Shown piece after piece: positions 1 to 6,292 of a stretch of 14,780 nucleotides of DNA. The notes under the pieces were generated by a model, which saw nothing but the letters and a program-made list of their open reading frames with translations, searched no databases and was not told the DNA's origin. A program made the translations under genes and the position numbers. The DNA is from Methanobacterium sp. (GTDB lineage Archaea; Methanobacteriota; Methanobacteria; Methanobacteriales; Methanobacteriaceae): NCBI GenBank assembly GCA_019084405.1, contig JAHRFX010000081.1, positions 1 through 14,780 on the forward strand. Direction: 5' to 3'. The number at the start of each line of letters is the position of its first letter. Positions within the stretch are counted from its first letter, which is position 1.

Positions 1-175
1 TTAACATTGGAGACTATGTCACGGTCGTGCACTCTGCAATTCTTCATGGAGGTTTCCTCGCCGATTACGGTATTGTCGAGGATGATCGCGCCCATTCCAA
101 CTAGAGAACCTCGACCAATCGTACATCCATGAAGAATTGAAGAGTGCCCGACCGTGACATAGTCTCCAATGTTAA
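1..175. repeat. Inverted repeat, 50-bp arms around a 75-bp spacer
   Basis: Bases 1-50 are the reverse complement of 126-175, with mismatches only at 28/148 and 36/140 (48 of 50 matching). The spacer is 51-125. The left arm starts at the first base of the window, so the repeat may continue outside it. The right arm lies inside the conserved core of the carbonic anhydrase-like gene and encodes normal family residues. The left arm is therefore the derived, misplaced copy. A fold-back chimera from amplification, sequencing or assembly is the simplest explanation; a real inverted duplication or a linear-molecule end is also possible. Confidence 0.9.
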
Positions 176-383
176 TTGGCTGATTCGCATTTACATGGAC
201 GACCACTAAGTCCTGGATGTTCGTGCATTTCCCGATACTGATCTTGGCTAGGTCACCTCGAATCACTGAGTTATACCAAACACTGGACTGCTCACCGATT
301 TCAACGTCACACATTACTGTGCAACCGTCGGCAATAAAAACACTATCGGCGAGTTTAAGTTTATTAACAAGTTTATTATGCAT
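1..383 (-). CDS. Gamma-class carbonic anhydrase-like protein, partial, 3' part rearranged
   Basis: Left-handed beta-helix (hexapeptide repeat) protein of the gamma-carbonic anhydrase/YrdA/PaaY family, which as a Zn or Fe enzyme hydrates CO2 to bicarbonate; some relatives have other roles. Translating the minus strand from the ATG at 383-381 gives 127 codons without a stop before the window edge. Seen: repeats of the (V/I)xIGxx type, an IRGD motif at residues 41-44, NIQD at 55-58, and the three expected metal histidines His63, His80 (VGH) and His85 (LHG), followed by GMGAII at 96-101. The start is fixed by GGAGGT at 391-396, seven bases upstream. After about Glu110 the family resemblance ends, because the DNA becomes the reverse complement of codons for residues about 70-86. 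The last 17 residues are therefore not a natural C-terminus, and normal family members are about 150-190 residues. The gene is more G+C-rich than its neighbours. The family call is fairly sure; the exact substrate is not. Confidence 0.75.
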   Translation of the reverse strand, partial: MHNKLVNKLKLADSVFIADGCTVMCDVEIGEQSSVWYNSVIRGDLAKISIGKCTNIQDLVVVHVNANQPINIGDYVTVGHSSILHGCTIGRGSLVGMGAIILDNTVIGEETSMKNCRVHDRDIVSNV

Positions 384-431
384 AAGCTCTACCTCCGAAT
401 ATCTTCAATTTCTAGAATTCAATACGTATTC

Positions 432-461
432 ATTATACTAAGGGTAGAAAAGGAATACCAA
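432..461 (-). promoter_or_regulatory. Bacterial-type promoter candidate for the carbonic anhydrase-like gene
   Basis: On the minus strand TTGGTA (461-456) and TATAAT (437-432) are separated by 18 bases, a good sigma-70-like arrangement, with an expected transcript start about 40 bases before the ATG. An archaeal reading of the same AT-rich stretch as a TATA box is possible, so the bacterial label is tentative. The rest of the 384-533 gap holds no reading frame that I can support. Confidence 0.3.
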
Positions 462-523
462 TTATCAAGATTGGGTGTTATTTCTTAAATTTAAAACGTA
501 TTAGGGATAATATATCCTCACAC

Positions 524-537
524 GTGACCTGTGTCAC
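524..537 (-). terminator. Short hairpin overlapping a stop codon
   Basis: GTGAC (524-528) and GTCAC (533-537) can pair around a four-base loop. The stem overlaps the TGA stop codon (536-534) of the gene that ends here. No strong U-run follows on the minus strand, so it may only be an end-of-message structure. A second weak dyad, AGGGATA/TATCCT, lies next to it at about 503-517. Confidence 0.2.
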
Positions 538-1262
538 ACTTTGAAGGTGATCATTGTGATAGGATATAACCAGAGAGACGAAGGCGGCATCAGTGGGATG
601 TTAGCAACGTCAAAAATAAATAAAGAAACAGAGGTTATTTTTGGGGAACGGTGGCGGGGAACTTCAATATGAATTTGGCTTTGATTTTTATGAACACATA
701 TGGGGCCAAATGGGGTGTTCAGGAGATCGCAACGGAGATCGCACCCTGCCAAAAGATCATAAACATGAGGAGAAGACGAAAAATCTTTAATACCAACAGT
801 ATTCTTTATTTCACCTTTTAATACTGCTTTGACTTCACTCACTTCCCGGTGAATAATCTCGGCACATTTCTCATCCATTTTGGAAGCTAAAACAATTAAC
901 GAATTTTCTCTCAAGTAGGGCTCATTTTTTAAAGGATACGCAGGAGTTATTAATGGTACAGCAGAATTTCTAAGCGTGCTTCTATCATGTTGAATTTCTT
1001 CATTAATCATAATTTTTAGAATATGAGCCATTACATAATCTATATGTCTTTTACCACATTCACATTTCCCCCACTGGAGGTTAATTGAATCTAAATTAAG
1101 TTGATCTTTTAAAGGACGGAACTTCTTTAATTTAATTGGAGAACAAATAGAGCAGGGGCTATGTGCAGTCTCTATTTCTAATAGAATTTCTTCTGAGTTC
1201 TTTATGCATGCGTTACCACACTCGCATTCCAATTCCATATGCTTAAATATTGGTTGTTTCAT
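534..1262 (-). CDS. Uncharacterised protein with paired cysteine (zinc-ribbon-like) motifs
   Basis: I do not recognise this family with confidence. The 242-residue frame opens with CxC (13, 15) and CxxC (37, 40), a likely zinc site. A second short CEC motif (67, 69) precedes a GKRHID stretch. The middle has LIVLAS and then AGCDLRCDLL, GPICVHKNQSQIHIE and PR.SPKI segments, which look conserved and might lead into a catalytic domain that is absent here. The last 40 residues are proline-rich and hydrophobic and do not resemble a folded domain. The protein may thus be 3'-truncated, or the DNA junction near 540-650 may be artificial. The start is uncertain. Met9 (1238-1236) would fit a leaderless transcript from a TATA-like box at 1262-1269, whereas the ATG at 1262 has no visible ribosome-binding site. 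The 5' end faces the ATPase gene at 1281. Confidence 0.55.
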   Translation of the reverse strand: MKQPIFKHMELECECGNACIKNSEEILLEIETAHSPCSICSPIKLKKFRPLKDQLNLDSINLQWGKCECGKRHIDYVMAHILKIMINEEIQHDRSTLRNSAVPLITPAYPLKNEPYLRENSLIVLASKMDEKCAEIIHREVSEVKAVLKGEIKNTVGIKDFSSSPHVYDLLAGCDLRCDLLNTPFGPICVHKNQSQIHIEVPRHRSPKITSVSLFIFDVANIPLMPPSSLWLYPITMITFKV

Positions 1263-1269
1263 ATTAAAT
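1243..1269. promoter_or_regulatory. Overlapping divergent TATA-like boxes
   Basis: TTAAATAT at 1243-1250 could serve the plus-strand ATPase gene, with a start of transcription near 1270. The minus-strand TATTTAATA at about 1270-1262 could serve the leftward gene, with a start near 1242, just before its Met9 codon. The two boxes lie within about 27 bases and inside or beside each other's 5' ends. This is assigned by spacing only. Confidence 0.3.
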
Positions 1270-1280
1270 AGTTGAGGCTT

Positions 1281-2903
1281 ATGAAACAGAAACGGAAAGA
1301 TATACTAAAGGAACTTCTAGGGGAATTCGGTTCTGATGAAGATTTAGAAGAAAGCGATATACCTAATTCTGATGTGGAAGCTCAGGAAAAATCTGAAAAA
1401 TTAGAACAGGATTTAAAAGAGGAAGAAGTTTTTTTTAATATTGATAATATCATGGATAAAACATCCAGATCCCCTAAAACTATTAAAAGAATGACTCCGG
1501 ATATTAAAACGGAAATTATAGAAGAGGAACTAATACCCAACTATAATGTTAGTGTTCCTAAATTTAGTGATAGGGAAAGGACCCTGCTTAATGAAATCCG
1601 GGAAAAATTAGTGGATGTTGCAGTTTCTAAAGGTGATGAATTCCAGGTTGATGAAGAGAGCTTTACCAAAGAAGTCAAAGAATTCTTAAGAATTAAAGGG
1701 GTACGCAATATTGATAAACTGGCTTCACAAATATCTCAGGAAATGTTAGGATATGGTGAACTGGACCCCATGATTAAAGATGATGATTTGGAAGAGATCA
1801 TGGTTATTGGAATAAATAGGCCTGTTTTTGTTTATCACCGCAAAATCGGTATGATGATAACCAATGTTGTTTTTGAGCAAGATTCAGATATTAAAGCATT
1901 GATTGATGTTATTGCTCGTCAGGTTAATAGAAGAATTGACCAGCAAACCCCTATTTTAGATGCAAGGCTTCCTGATGGTTCCAGGGTTAATGCCACCATA
2001 CCTCCTGTTTCGGCGGATGGGCCATCTCTTACTATTCGTAAATTTAAAAAAGACCCCTTAACTGTTATTGATCTAATTAATTTTAAAACCATGTCTTCCC
2101 ATCTGGCTGCATTTATGTGGGTATGTACTGATGGACTGGGAGTAAAACCCTGCAATGCGATTATTGCGGGAGGTACCGGTTCAGGTAAAACCACTACTCT
2201 AAACACGGTAGCCGCATTTGTTCCGCCTAGAGAGAGAATAATCACTATTGAAGATACTCTGGAACTTCAATTGCCTCACACTCATGTACTGCGGATGGAG
2301 ACCCGCCCACCTAATATTGAAGGTAAAGGCGAACTGGACATGGATACTCTGGTAAAGAACTCCTTACGTCAGCGTCCTGATAGGGTAATTGTAGGGGAAG
2401 TAAGGGGTATTGAGGCTATTACTCTATTTACAGCACTTAACACAGGTCACTCTGGCTTTGGAACTCTTCACTCCAATACGGCACGGGAAACCATCACCCG
2501 ACTGGTGAACCCTCCCATGAATGTTCCTAATATTATGATACCTGCGCTTGATTTTATTATAATGCAAAACAGGATGTACCGACCACAGGGAGGATCCATA
2601 CGGCGTATAACTGAAGTAGCTGAAGTAGTGGGTATGGAAGAAGGAAATGTACAGCTTAACCGGGTTTTTGAATGGAACAACGTCACTGACAAGCTGGAAT
2701 ATGTGGGAATTGCCAGTCAAACCGTGCGAGCCATTGCTGATTTAAGAGGAGTCAGTGTCACGGAAGTAGAAGAAGAAATAGAAAAAAGAAGATTGGTATT
2801 GGAATTCATGGCTGATAAAGGAATACGGGGCATTGAAGAAGTTGGAAATTATATCAATGAATATTATCGCGACTCAGATGAACTATTAGAACGAGTACTT
2901 TGA
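1281..2903 (+). CDS. Type II/IV secretion (pilus assembly) ATPase, GspE/TadA/VirB11 family
   Basis: Hexameric cytoplasmic motor ATPase that powers assembly or export through an archaeal type IV pilus-like or secretion machine, with the membrane protein encoded next (3013-4071) as its partner. With the ATG at 1281 the protein has 540 residues. About 85 highly acidic N-terminal residues precede an N-terminal domain containing GYGELDP and PILDARLPDGSR. The motor domain has Walker A GGTGSGKT (about residues 296-304), an Asp box ITIEDT (about 320-326), Walker B RPDRVIVGEVRG (about 364-375) and a His box with GHSGFGTLHSN (about 390-400). All catalytic elements look intact. A TTG at 1272 would add three residues; I prefer the ATG, since GAGG lies just before it. 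No pilin with a class III signal peptide is in the window, so the exported substrate is unknown. Methanobacteriales generally lack archaella, so a pilus or secretion role is more likely than motility. Confidence 0.9.
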   Translation: MKQKRKDILKELLGEFGSDEDLEESDIPNSDVEAQEKSEKLEQDLKEEEVFFNIDNIMDKTSRSPKTIKRMTPDIKTEIIEEELIPNYNVSVPKFSDRERTLLNEIREKLVDVAVSKGDEFQVDEESFTKEVKEFLRIKGVRNIDKLASQISQEMLGYGELDPMIKDDDLEEIMVIGINRPVFVYHRKIGMMITNVVFEQDSDIKALIDVIARQVNRRIDQQTPILDARLPDGSRVNATIPPVSADGPSLTIRKFKKDPLTVIDLINFKTMSSHLAAFMWVCTDGLGVKPCNAIIAGGTGSGKTTTLNTVAAFVPPRERIITIEDTLELQLPHTHVLRMETRPPNIEGKGELDMDTLVKNSLRQRPDRVIVGEVRGIEAITLFTALNTGHSGFGTLHSNTARETITRLVNPPMNVPNIMIPALDFIIMQNRMYRPQGGSIRRITEVAEVVGMEEGNVQLNRVFEWNNVTDKLEYVGIASQTVRAIADLRGVSVTEVEEEIEKRRLVLEFMADKGIRGIEEVGNYINEYYRDSDELLERVL

Positions 2904-2909
2904 GGATAT

Positions 2910-2954
2910 ATCAAATAACTATGCTAACTAATTCATGCAGTTAATATATTTGAT
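2910..2954. repeat. Inverted repeat between the ATPase and membrane-protein genes
   Basis: ATCAAATA (2910-2917) and TATTTGAT (2947-2954) are perfect 8-base complements with a 29-base spacer. The spacer can add a few inner pairs (ACT/AGT, GC/GC). It lies in the 109-base gap between two genes that should be co-transcribed, so it may be an RNA processing or stability element. No T-run follows, which argues against a terminator. Confidence 0.35.
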
Positions 2955-3012
2955 TAATTAAGATGGATTTATTGGATTTGAAATAATTTCATTCAGCTAA
3001 TGGTGATTAATA

Positions 3013-4071
3013 ATGGTTTTAAAAAGTATTAAGGATCTCTTTGATAAAATCGGCGGAGCTACTTTAGATTCCAGTAAAAAAGTGGGTGAGGGTGTTCAGG
3101 TTCCTGTTAATAAATTAGGAGGCATAAAAACAAATAGCTTTAAACCAGGCGGTTTTAAAAAAGGCGAATTTAAACCTCGTGAAACTTCTTCCCGCATTAT
3201 CAAACGAATGAAAATGAGCCAGGAAGAAATAGAGGTTTTCAAAGGTCTGATTGAATCTGAAAAAGATTTGAAAAAACCCTCGGAAGATGATAAAGTTAAA
3301 AAAGAAGCTTTTCAAAAAGCTTCTCTAGAAGAAATTTTAAAAGAAGAGGACAAAGAGGGGCTGGATCCTAAACTTATTATAGGTATGGGATTAGGTTCGG
3401 GAGTTATTATTTTTATTGCTATAATGGCCCTGGGTTTTGGAATAGAAATAGGCCTGGCTTTGCTTTTAATGGTTGTTTTGATGTCAGTTGTGATTTTATT
3501 TTTACCTAATCTGCAAAAAGGTAAAAGATCATCTGAGGCTTCAAGGGAGTTACCCTATGCTCTGCGCCAAATGGCTACAGAACTCAGAGCAGGATTAGGT
3601 CTACATGATAGTATGCGCTCAGTGGCCATGTCTGGCTATGGTACTCTTTCAGAAGAGTTTGCTCGAACACTGGAGGAAATAAAATATGGTGAAACCACTG
3701 AATCTGCTTTAATAGATATGGGGGAACGTATACAATCTGATGGTTTAAAAAGAGCAGTTTATCAGATAACAAGAACCCTGAATAGTGGAGGGGACCTGGC
3801 CAAGACTTTAAATGTAATTGCAGAGGATATTGCTTATGAATTACGAATGAAATTAAAAGATTATTCCCAGAAGCTAAACTCCTTTACCATGATATACATG
3901 TTCATAGCCATTTTAGGCCCGGTTATATTATTGATTATGCTTTTAGCTGCATCAACAGTGATGGGAGAAATAATGCCTCCCATGGCTATAATGGTATTAT
4001 ATTTATTCCTGTTCCCTATGGTAGTGGGATTTCTAGCTTTCATGGTGAAAAGGCTGGAACCACAACTCTAA
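3013..4071 (+). CDS. Type II secretion/pilus assembly inner-membrane protein, GspF/TadC family
   Basis: Integral membrane platform protein that the upstream ATPase is expected to act on. The 352-residue protein has a cytoplasmic N-terminal part of about 120 residues, first basic with glycine-rich spacing (PGGFKKGEFKPR) and then acidic. Two membrane segments follow (about 121-142 and 146-164). A single T2SSF domain comes next (about 175-290, with YALRQMATELRAGLGLHDS and a GGDLAKTL segment), then two more membrane segments (about 293-316 and 322-346). Only one T2SSF repeat is present, as in TadB/TadC-type proteins; the archaellar FlaJ protein is larger. The start is well set: GGTGAT at 3002-3007, five bases before the ATG, matches the archaeal anti-Shine-Dalgarno sequence. 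The gene converges on cbiQ. Confidence 0.85.
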   Translation: MVLKSIKDLFDKIGGATLDSSKKVGEGVQVPVNKLGGIKTNSFKPGGFKKGEFKPRETSSRIIKRMKMSQEEIEVFKGLIESEKDLKKPSEDDKVKKEAFQKASLEEILKEEDKEGLDPKLIIGMGLGSGVIIFIAIMALGFGIEIGLALLLMVVLMSVVILFLPNLQKGKRSSEASRELPYALRQMATELRAGLGLHDSMRSVAMSGYGTLSEEFARTLEEIKYGETTESALIDMGERIQSDGLKRAVYQITRTLNSGGDLAKTLNVIAEDIAYELRMKLKDYSQKLNSFTMIYMFIAILGPVILLIMLLAASTVMGEIMPPMAIMVLYLFLFPMVVGFLAFMVKRLEPQL

Positions 4072-4083
4072 TTTTATTAAATT

Positions 4084-4117
4084 AAAAAATAAGGGTTAAA
4101 TAATATTTTTTTTTTTT
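4084..4117. terminator. Bidirectional U-rich terminator between converging genes
   Basis: For the plus strand, a run of twelve T at 4106-4117 lies about 35 bases after the stop codon of the membrane-protein gene. For the minus strand, the A6 at 4084-4089 gives a U-run about 30 bases past the cbiQ stop (4118-4116). Archaeal termination commonly needs only U-rich tracts, so no hairpin is expected. The T12 tract abuts the cbiQ stop codon. Confidence 0.6.
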
Positions 4118-4907
4118 AAATAAAGTAAAAGTGCCGGATTAATTCAATAGAAAGAATCAGAATCAGGGTTAAGACTATGAAAAGGTAATCATTCAAACTT
4201 ATCTTCTTTTTTTCCTGATACATATCTGATTCCCCTGAATATCCTCGGCTTAACATACTAAAGTATACCGTTTCGCCCTGTTCATAGGATCTTAAAAATA
4301 ACATTACTATGGTATAGGCAATCTGTCGCAGTCTCCACATATAAGATGTTTTTTTATTCCATATGTCAAAGCATCTCGTTTTTTGAGCATTCCTGATTCG
4401 TTCTAATTCATCATAAAACATGAAAAGATAGCGGATGGTCAAGCTCAATATAAGGGCCAGCTCCCGGGGAAAACCCATACGCCTTCCGGAATTAACTATC
4501 TCTTGAATGGGGGTTACAGAAGATAATAAAACCACTGCTGTTAGACATACTATCAAACGGGATAGTAAAAGGATTCCAAATATAGTCCCTTCGTAGGTGA
4601 TAGTTATATCCAGGGGCAGAGTGTATAAAACCACACCGGGCTTTATAAATGGTTGGAAAAGAGCGATGAATCCCCCAAAAGGTAAAATTAGGAGCACCCT
4701 TTTCAGGGCATAGGAAAATGAGACTTTTGATACTAAAATTAGCACTAAAAGATACAGTTCCATTACCCATAGAACCGGTATTTTAGTAGTGTATACTGCA
4801 TAAATAATGATGCATAGAGTTATAATTAACTTAATACGACCATCAAGGCTGTGGATAATACTTTTTTTCCCGCTTTCACTTTCAATCTGGCTAATTCCAA
4901 CGTGCAT
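4116..4907 (-). CDS. cbiQ: Cobalt/nickel ECF transporter, transmembrane T component CbiQ
   Basis: Transmembrane coupling subunit of an energy-coupling-factor importer. It links the metal-binding unit (CbiM/CbiN) to an ATPase (CbiO) and transmits ATP-driven movement. The 263-residue protein has the family's N-terminal HSLDGRIKLI stretch (19-28), several membrane helices (about 25-42, 44-62, 68-88, 108-131, 242-259) and a cytoplasmic segment with the coupling motifs. The second motif is SRG at 220-222 (MLSRGYSG), close to the usual ARG. The first appears as TRC at 178-180, a departure from ARG. The start is supported by a GAGGAA-like site just upstream. The gene lies 82 bases after cbiN in the same direction. 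No cbiO follows: the next gene converges from the other side. CbiO must be encoded elsewhere or shared with another ECF system. Confidence 0.88.
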   Translation of the reverse strand: MHVGISQIESESGKKSIIHSLDGRIKLIITLCIIIYAVYTTKIPVLWVMELYLLVLILVSKVSFSYALKRVLLILPFGGFIALFQPFIKPGVVLYTLPLDITITYEGTIFGILLLSRLIVCLTAVVLLSSVTPIQEIVNSGRRMGFPRELALILSLTIRYLFMFYDELERIRNAQKTRCFDIWNKKTSYMWRLRQIAYTIVMLFLRSYEQGETVYFSMLSRGYSGESDMYQEKKKISLNDYLFIVLTLILILSIELIRHFYFI

Positions 4908-4989
4908 TCTTTTCCTCGATATAATTTAGATTATAAAAATTTAGATTTATTCAAGGTATATAGTTTTCCAAAAAGAAGAAAGAAATAAT

Positions 4990-5274
4990 TTAAGTTTCTT
5001 TCTTTTTCAGGACATAGCCCAGACCATAGGCCAATCCAAAGACCACCAGAACTCCTATTATTATGGCCACTACTCCGGATATAGGGTCTTCCCCTAATGA
5101 AGGTATAACATAATCAGGCATAGGTGACTCTAAAACGGCTTCATCGGAGACTTCGGGATTGATGATTTTTTCAGCTGCGCTTTCCAAACCATCAGGGTCA
5201 CTGGAAGCTAGATAGGGGGCCATGATAGCTATTAATATGGCCACTACTAAACCACCTACTACAAATTTATCCAT
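4990..5274 (-). CDS. cbiN: CbiN/NikN-like PDGLE-domain small membrane subunit
   Basis: Small auxiliary subunit that works with CbiM in Co2+/Ni2+ capture. It has 94 residues: an N-terminal membrane helix (about 4-23), an extracellular loop beginning with DPDGLE (26-31), and a C-terminal helix (about 67-87) ending in a short KKKE tail. The PDGLE motif is characteristic of the CbiN/NikN-type component and of the PDGLE family, and its position just after the first helix is typical. The start codon overlaps the end of cbiM by eight bases, and a strong GGAGGTG lies at about 5281-5290, so the two are probably translationally coupled. The sequence does not decide between cobalt and nickel; the symbol follows the usual annotation. 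Confidence 0.82.
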   Translation of the reverse strand: MDKFVVGGLVVAILIAIMAPYLASSDPDGLESAAEKIINPEVSDEAVLESPMPDYVIPSLGEDPISGVVAIIIGVLVVFGLAYGLGYVLKKKET

Positions 5275-5908
5275 GAGAACCCACCTCCTCCCCGGAAATA
5301 AGATCTGGTCTAACTCCTTTAATAGCCAGGAAGGCTATGGTAGTTATTAATCCTTCACCAACCATACCTATTACAGCGTGATAAAGCCCCATGAAGTACA
5401 AACCAAGAGTTAAAGGGAAGGTACCGGCCAGGGATAATTCAATGGCACAGGCAATAGCTGCTAAAAATATGGATGCCCAGGCAGCCACAAATACTGCAGG
5501 AACTTCGCTAATTACTGGTTTTAACCATTTGAATCCATAGAAACCAACCCAGCTGGAAATTATGGCCATATTGAATATGTTGATTCCCAGGGCAGTAACT
5601 CCTCCGTCTCCAAAGAATAATGCCTGGATTATAAGTACGGTGGTTAAAACCAAAAATCCTGCAAAGGGACTACCGATAACAATGGCCACCAAGGCGGCTC
5701 CCACCATATGGCCACTGGTACCCCATGGTATGGGTATATTCATGGCCTGAATGGCGAAAATACCTGCTGCTAAAACAGCAAGCAGGGGAACTTTACGTTC
5801 ATCAAGACTGGTGCGGGCCCATCGTATAGAATAGAAACCCACTATAATGGCTATGATGTAATAAATTACAGCTTGCCATAAGGGTATAAAACCATCAGGT
5901 ATATGCAA
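5267..5908 (-). CDS. cbiM: Co2+/Ni2+ ECF transporter substrate-capture protein CbiM (TTG start)
   Basis: Membrane substrate-binding (S) component of the metal importer, 213 residues with about six or seven hydrophobic helices. It begins Met-His-Ile-Pro-Asp-Gly-Phe. In the CbiM/NikM family the free N-terminal Met1, His2 and a histidine near position 67 coordinate the metal, and here His67 is present in GTSGHMVG (63-70). This fixes the start at TTG (5908-5906): any longer or shorter product would lose the metal site. GGAGG at 5917-5921, eight bases upstream, supports it. It is the first gene of the cbiMNQ unit and transcribed away from cdhA. Substrate could be Co2+ (for corrinoids) or Ni2+ (for CODH/ACS, hydrogenases and F430). 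The MHIPDGF start resembles NikM proteins as much as CbiM. Confidence 0.88.
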   Translation of the reverse strand: MHIPDGFIPLWQAVIYYIIAIIVGFYSIRWARTSLDERKVPLLAVLAAGIFAIQAMNIPIPWGTSGHMVGAALVAIVIGSPFAGFLVLTTVLIIQALFFGDGGVTALGINIFNMAIISSWVGFYGFKWLKPVISEVPAVFVAAWASIFLAAIACAIELSLAGTFPLTLGLYFMGLYHAVIGMVGEGLITTIAFLAIKGVRPDLISGEEVGSHG

Positions 5909-5969
5909 ATTATACGCCTCCTTAATTTAATTTAATATCCGGCAAGATTAATCATATCACGTTTTAAAT

Positions 5970-5979
5970 GATATATAAT
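5970..5979 (-). promoter_or_regulatory. TATA-box candidate for cbiMNQ
   Basis: On the minus strand ATTATATATC occupies 5979-5970, about 60 bases before the TTG start of cbiM. It would give a leader of roughly 40 bases. An alternative weaker box, ATAAATAATT, lies at 6011-6002, close to the inverted repeat. Confidence 0.4.
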
Positions 5980-6008
5980 CCTGCTTCAGGAAGTTTTAGA
6001 AAATTATT

Positions 6009-6031
6009 TATGCCTTTTTTTTAATGGCATA
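6009..6031. promoter_or_regulatory. Inverted repeat TATGCC-N11-GGCATA, possible operator
   Basis: TATGCC at 6009-6014 and GGCATA at 6026-6031 are exact complements around an 11-base T-rich spacer. In DNA this is a two-fold symmetric site just upstream of the cbiM promoter. It could bind a dimeric metal-responsive repressor, but it does not match a regulator site that I can name with confidence. Chance is not excluded in such AT-rich DNA, although G/C-containing half-sites stand out here. Confidence 0.3.
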
Positions 6032-6174
6032 CAAACACATTCAATCCTCCCTGAATATATTAACAGTATTTTATAATATTAAGCTTTACTATAGTATTAC
6101 TTATCTGAATCATATATCTTGAAAATTATTACTTTCTTAATACAATTTAAGGAAGTTTTACTAAAAATTAATAC

Positions 6175-6188
6175 CAAAAATTTATATA
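6175..6188 (+). promoter_or_regulatory. Archaeal promoter (BRE/TATA) of the CODH/ACS operon
   Basis: The A-rich run at about 6176-6180 followed by TTTATATA (6181-6188) is a near-ideal archaeal TATA element with a purine-rich BRE-like flank. Transcription would begin near 6208-6212, giving a leader of about 80 bases before the cdhA GTG. Confidence 0.6.
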
Positions 6189-6292
6189 CCGTGATGCAAA
6201 TAGGACAATCATCATTATAAATCATTAATAATTAATTTAATTGACAGATTAATAACGTTTTTATTAAATTGTAAATAAGATTGGTGATACAT

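Larger units (their letters stand above)
5909..6280. promoter_or_regulatory. Divergent control region between the metal importer and CODH/ACS operons
   Basis: This 372-base gap carries no credible gene and is very AT-rich. It must hold the promoters of two divergent operons. It includes the TATA boxes described separately, a short inverted repeat at 6009-6031, and the ten-base direct repeat GGAAGTTTTA at 5989-5998 and 6151-6160. The CODH/ACS mRNA leader would be about 75-80 bases, AT-rich, and contains ATTAATAA twice (6224-6231 and 6248-6255). I see no known riboswitch, such as a cobalamin or NiCo element. Confidence 0.6.

Noticed and set aside
217..441. Plus-strand open frame of 74 codons
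   Set aside because: It lies opposite the carbonic anhydrase-like gene, has no ribosome-binding site and shows no domain; the minus-strand frame has clear family motifs.
511..672. Plus-strand open stretch with a plausible charged composition opposite the end of the cysteine-motif gene
   Set aside because: No good start or ribosome-binding site and no recognisable domain. It is mentioned only as a reason to doubt the C-terminus of the minus-strand protein.
6224..6255. Repeated ATTAATAA words in the cdhA leader
   Set aside because: Expected by chance in such AT-rich DNA; no symmetry or G/C positions to suggest a specific site.
5909..6280. Search for a cobalamin or NiCo riboswitch
   Set aside because: No conserved B12-box-like sequence or multi-stem structure is visible, and such riboswitches are not expected in methanogens of this group.
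6281..6292. TTG start giving a four-residue longer CdhA
   Set aside because: The GGTGAT ribosome-binding site (6283-6288) begins just after this TTG, so it cannot serve it; GTG at 6293 is correctly placed.
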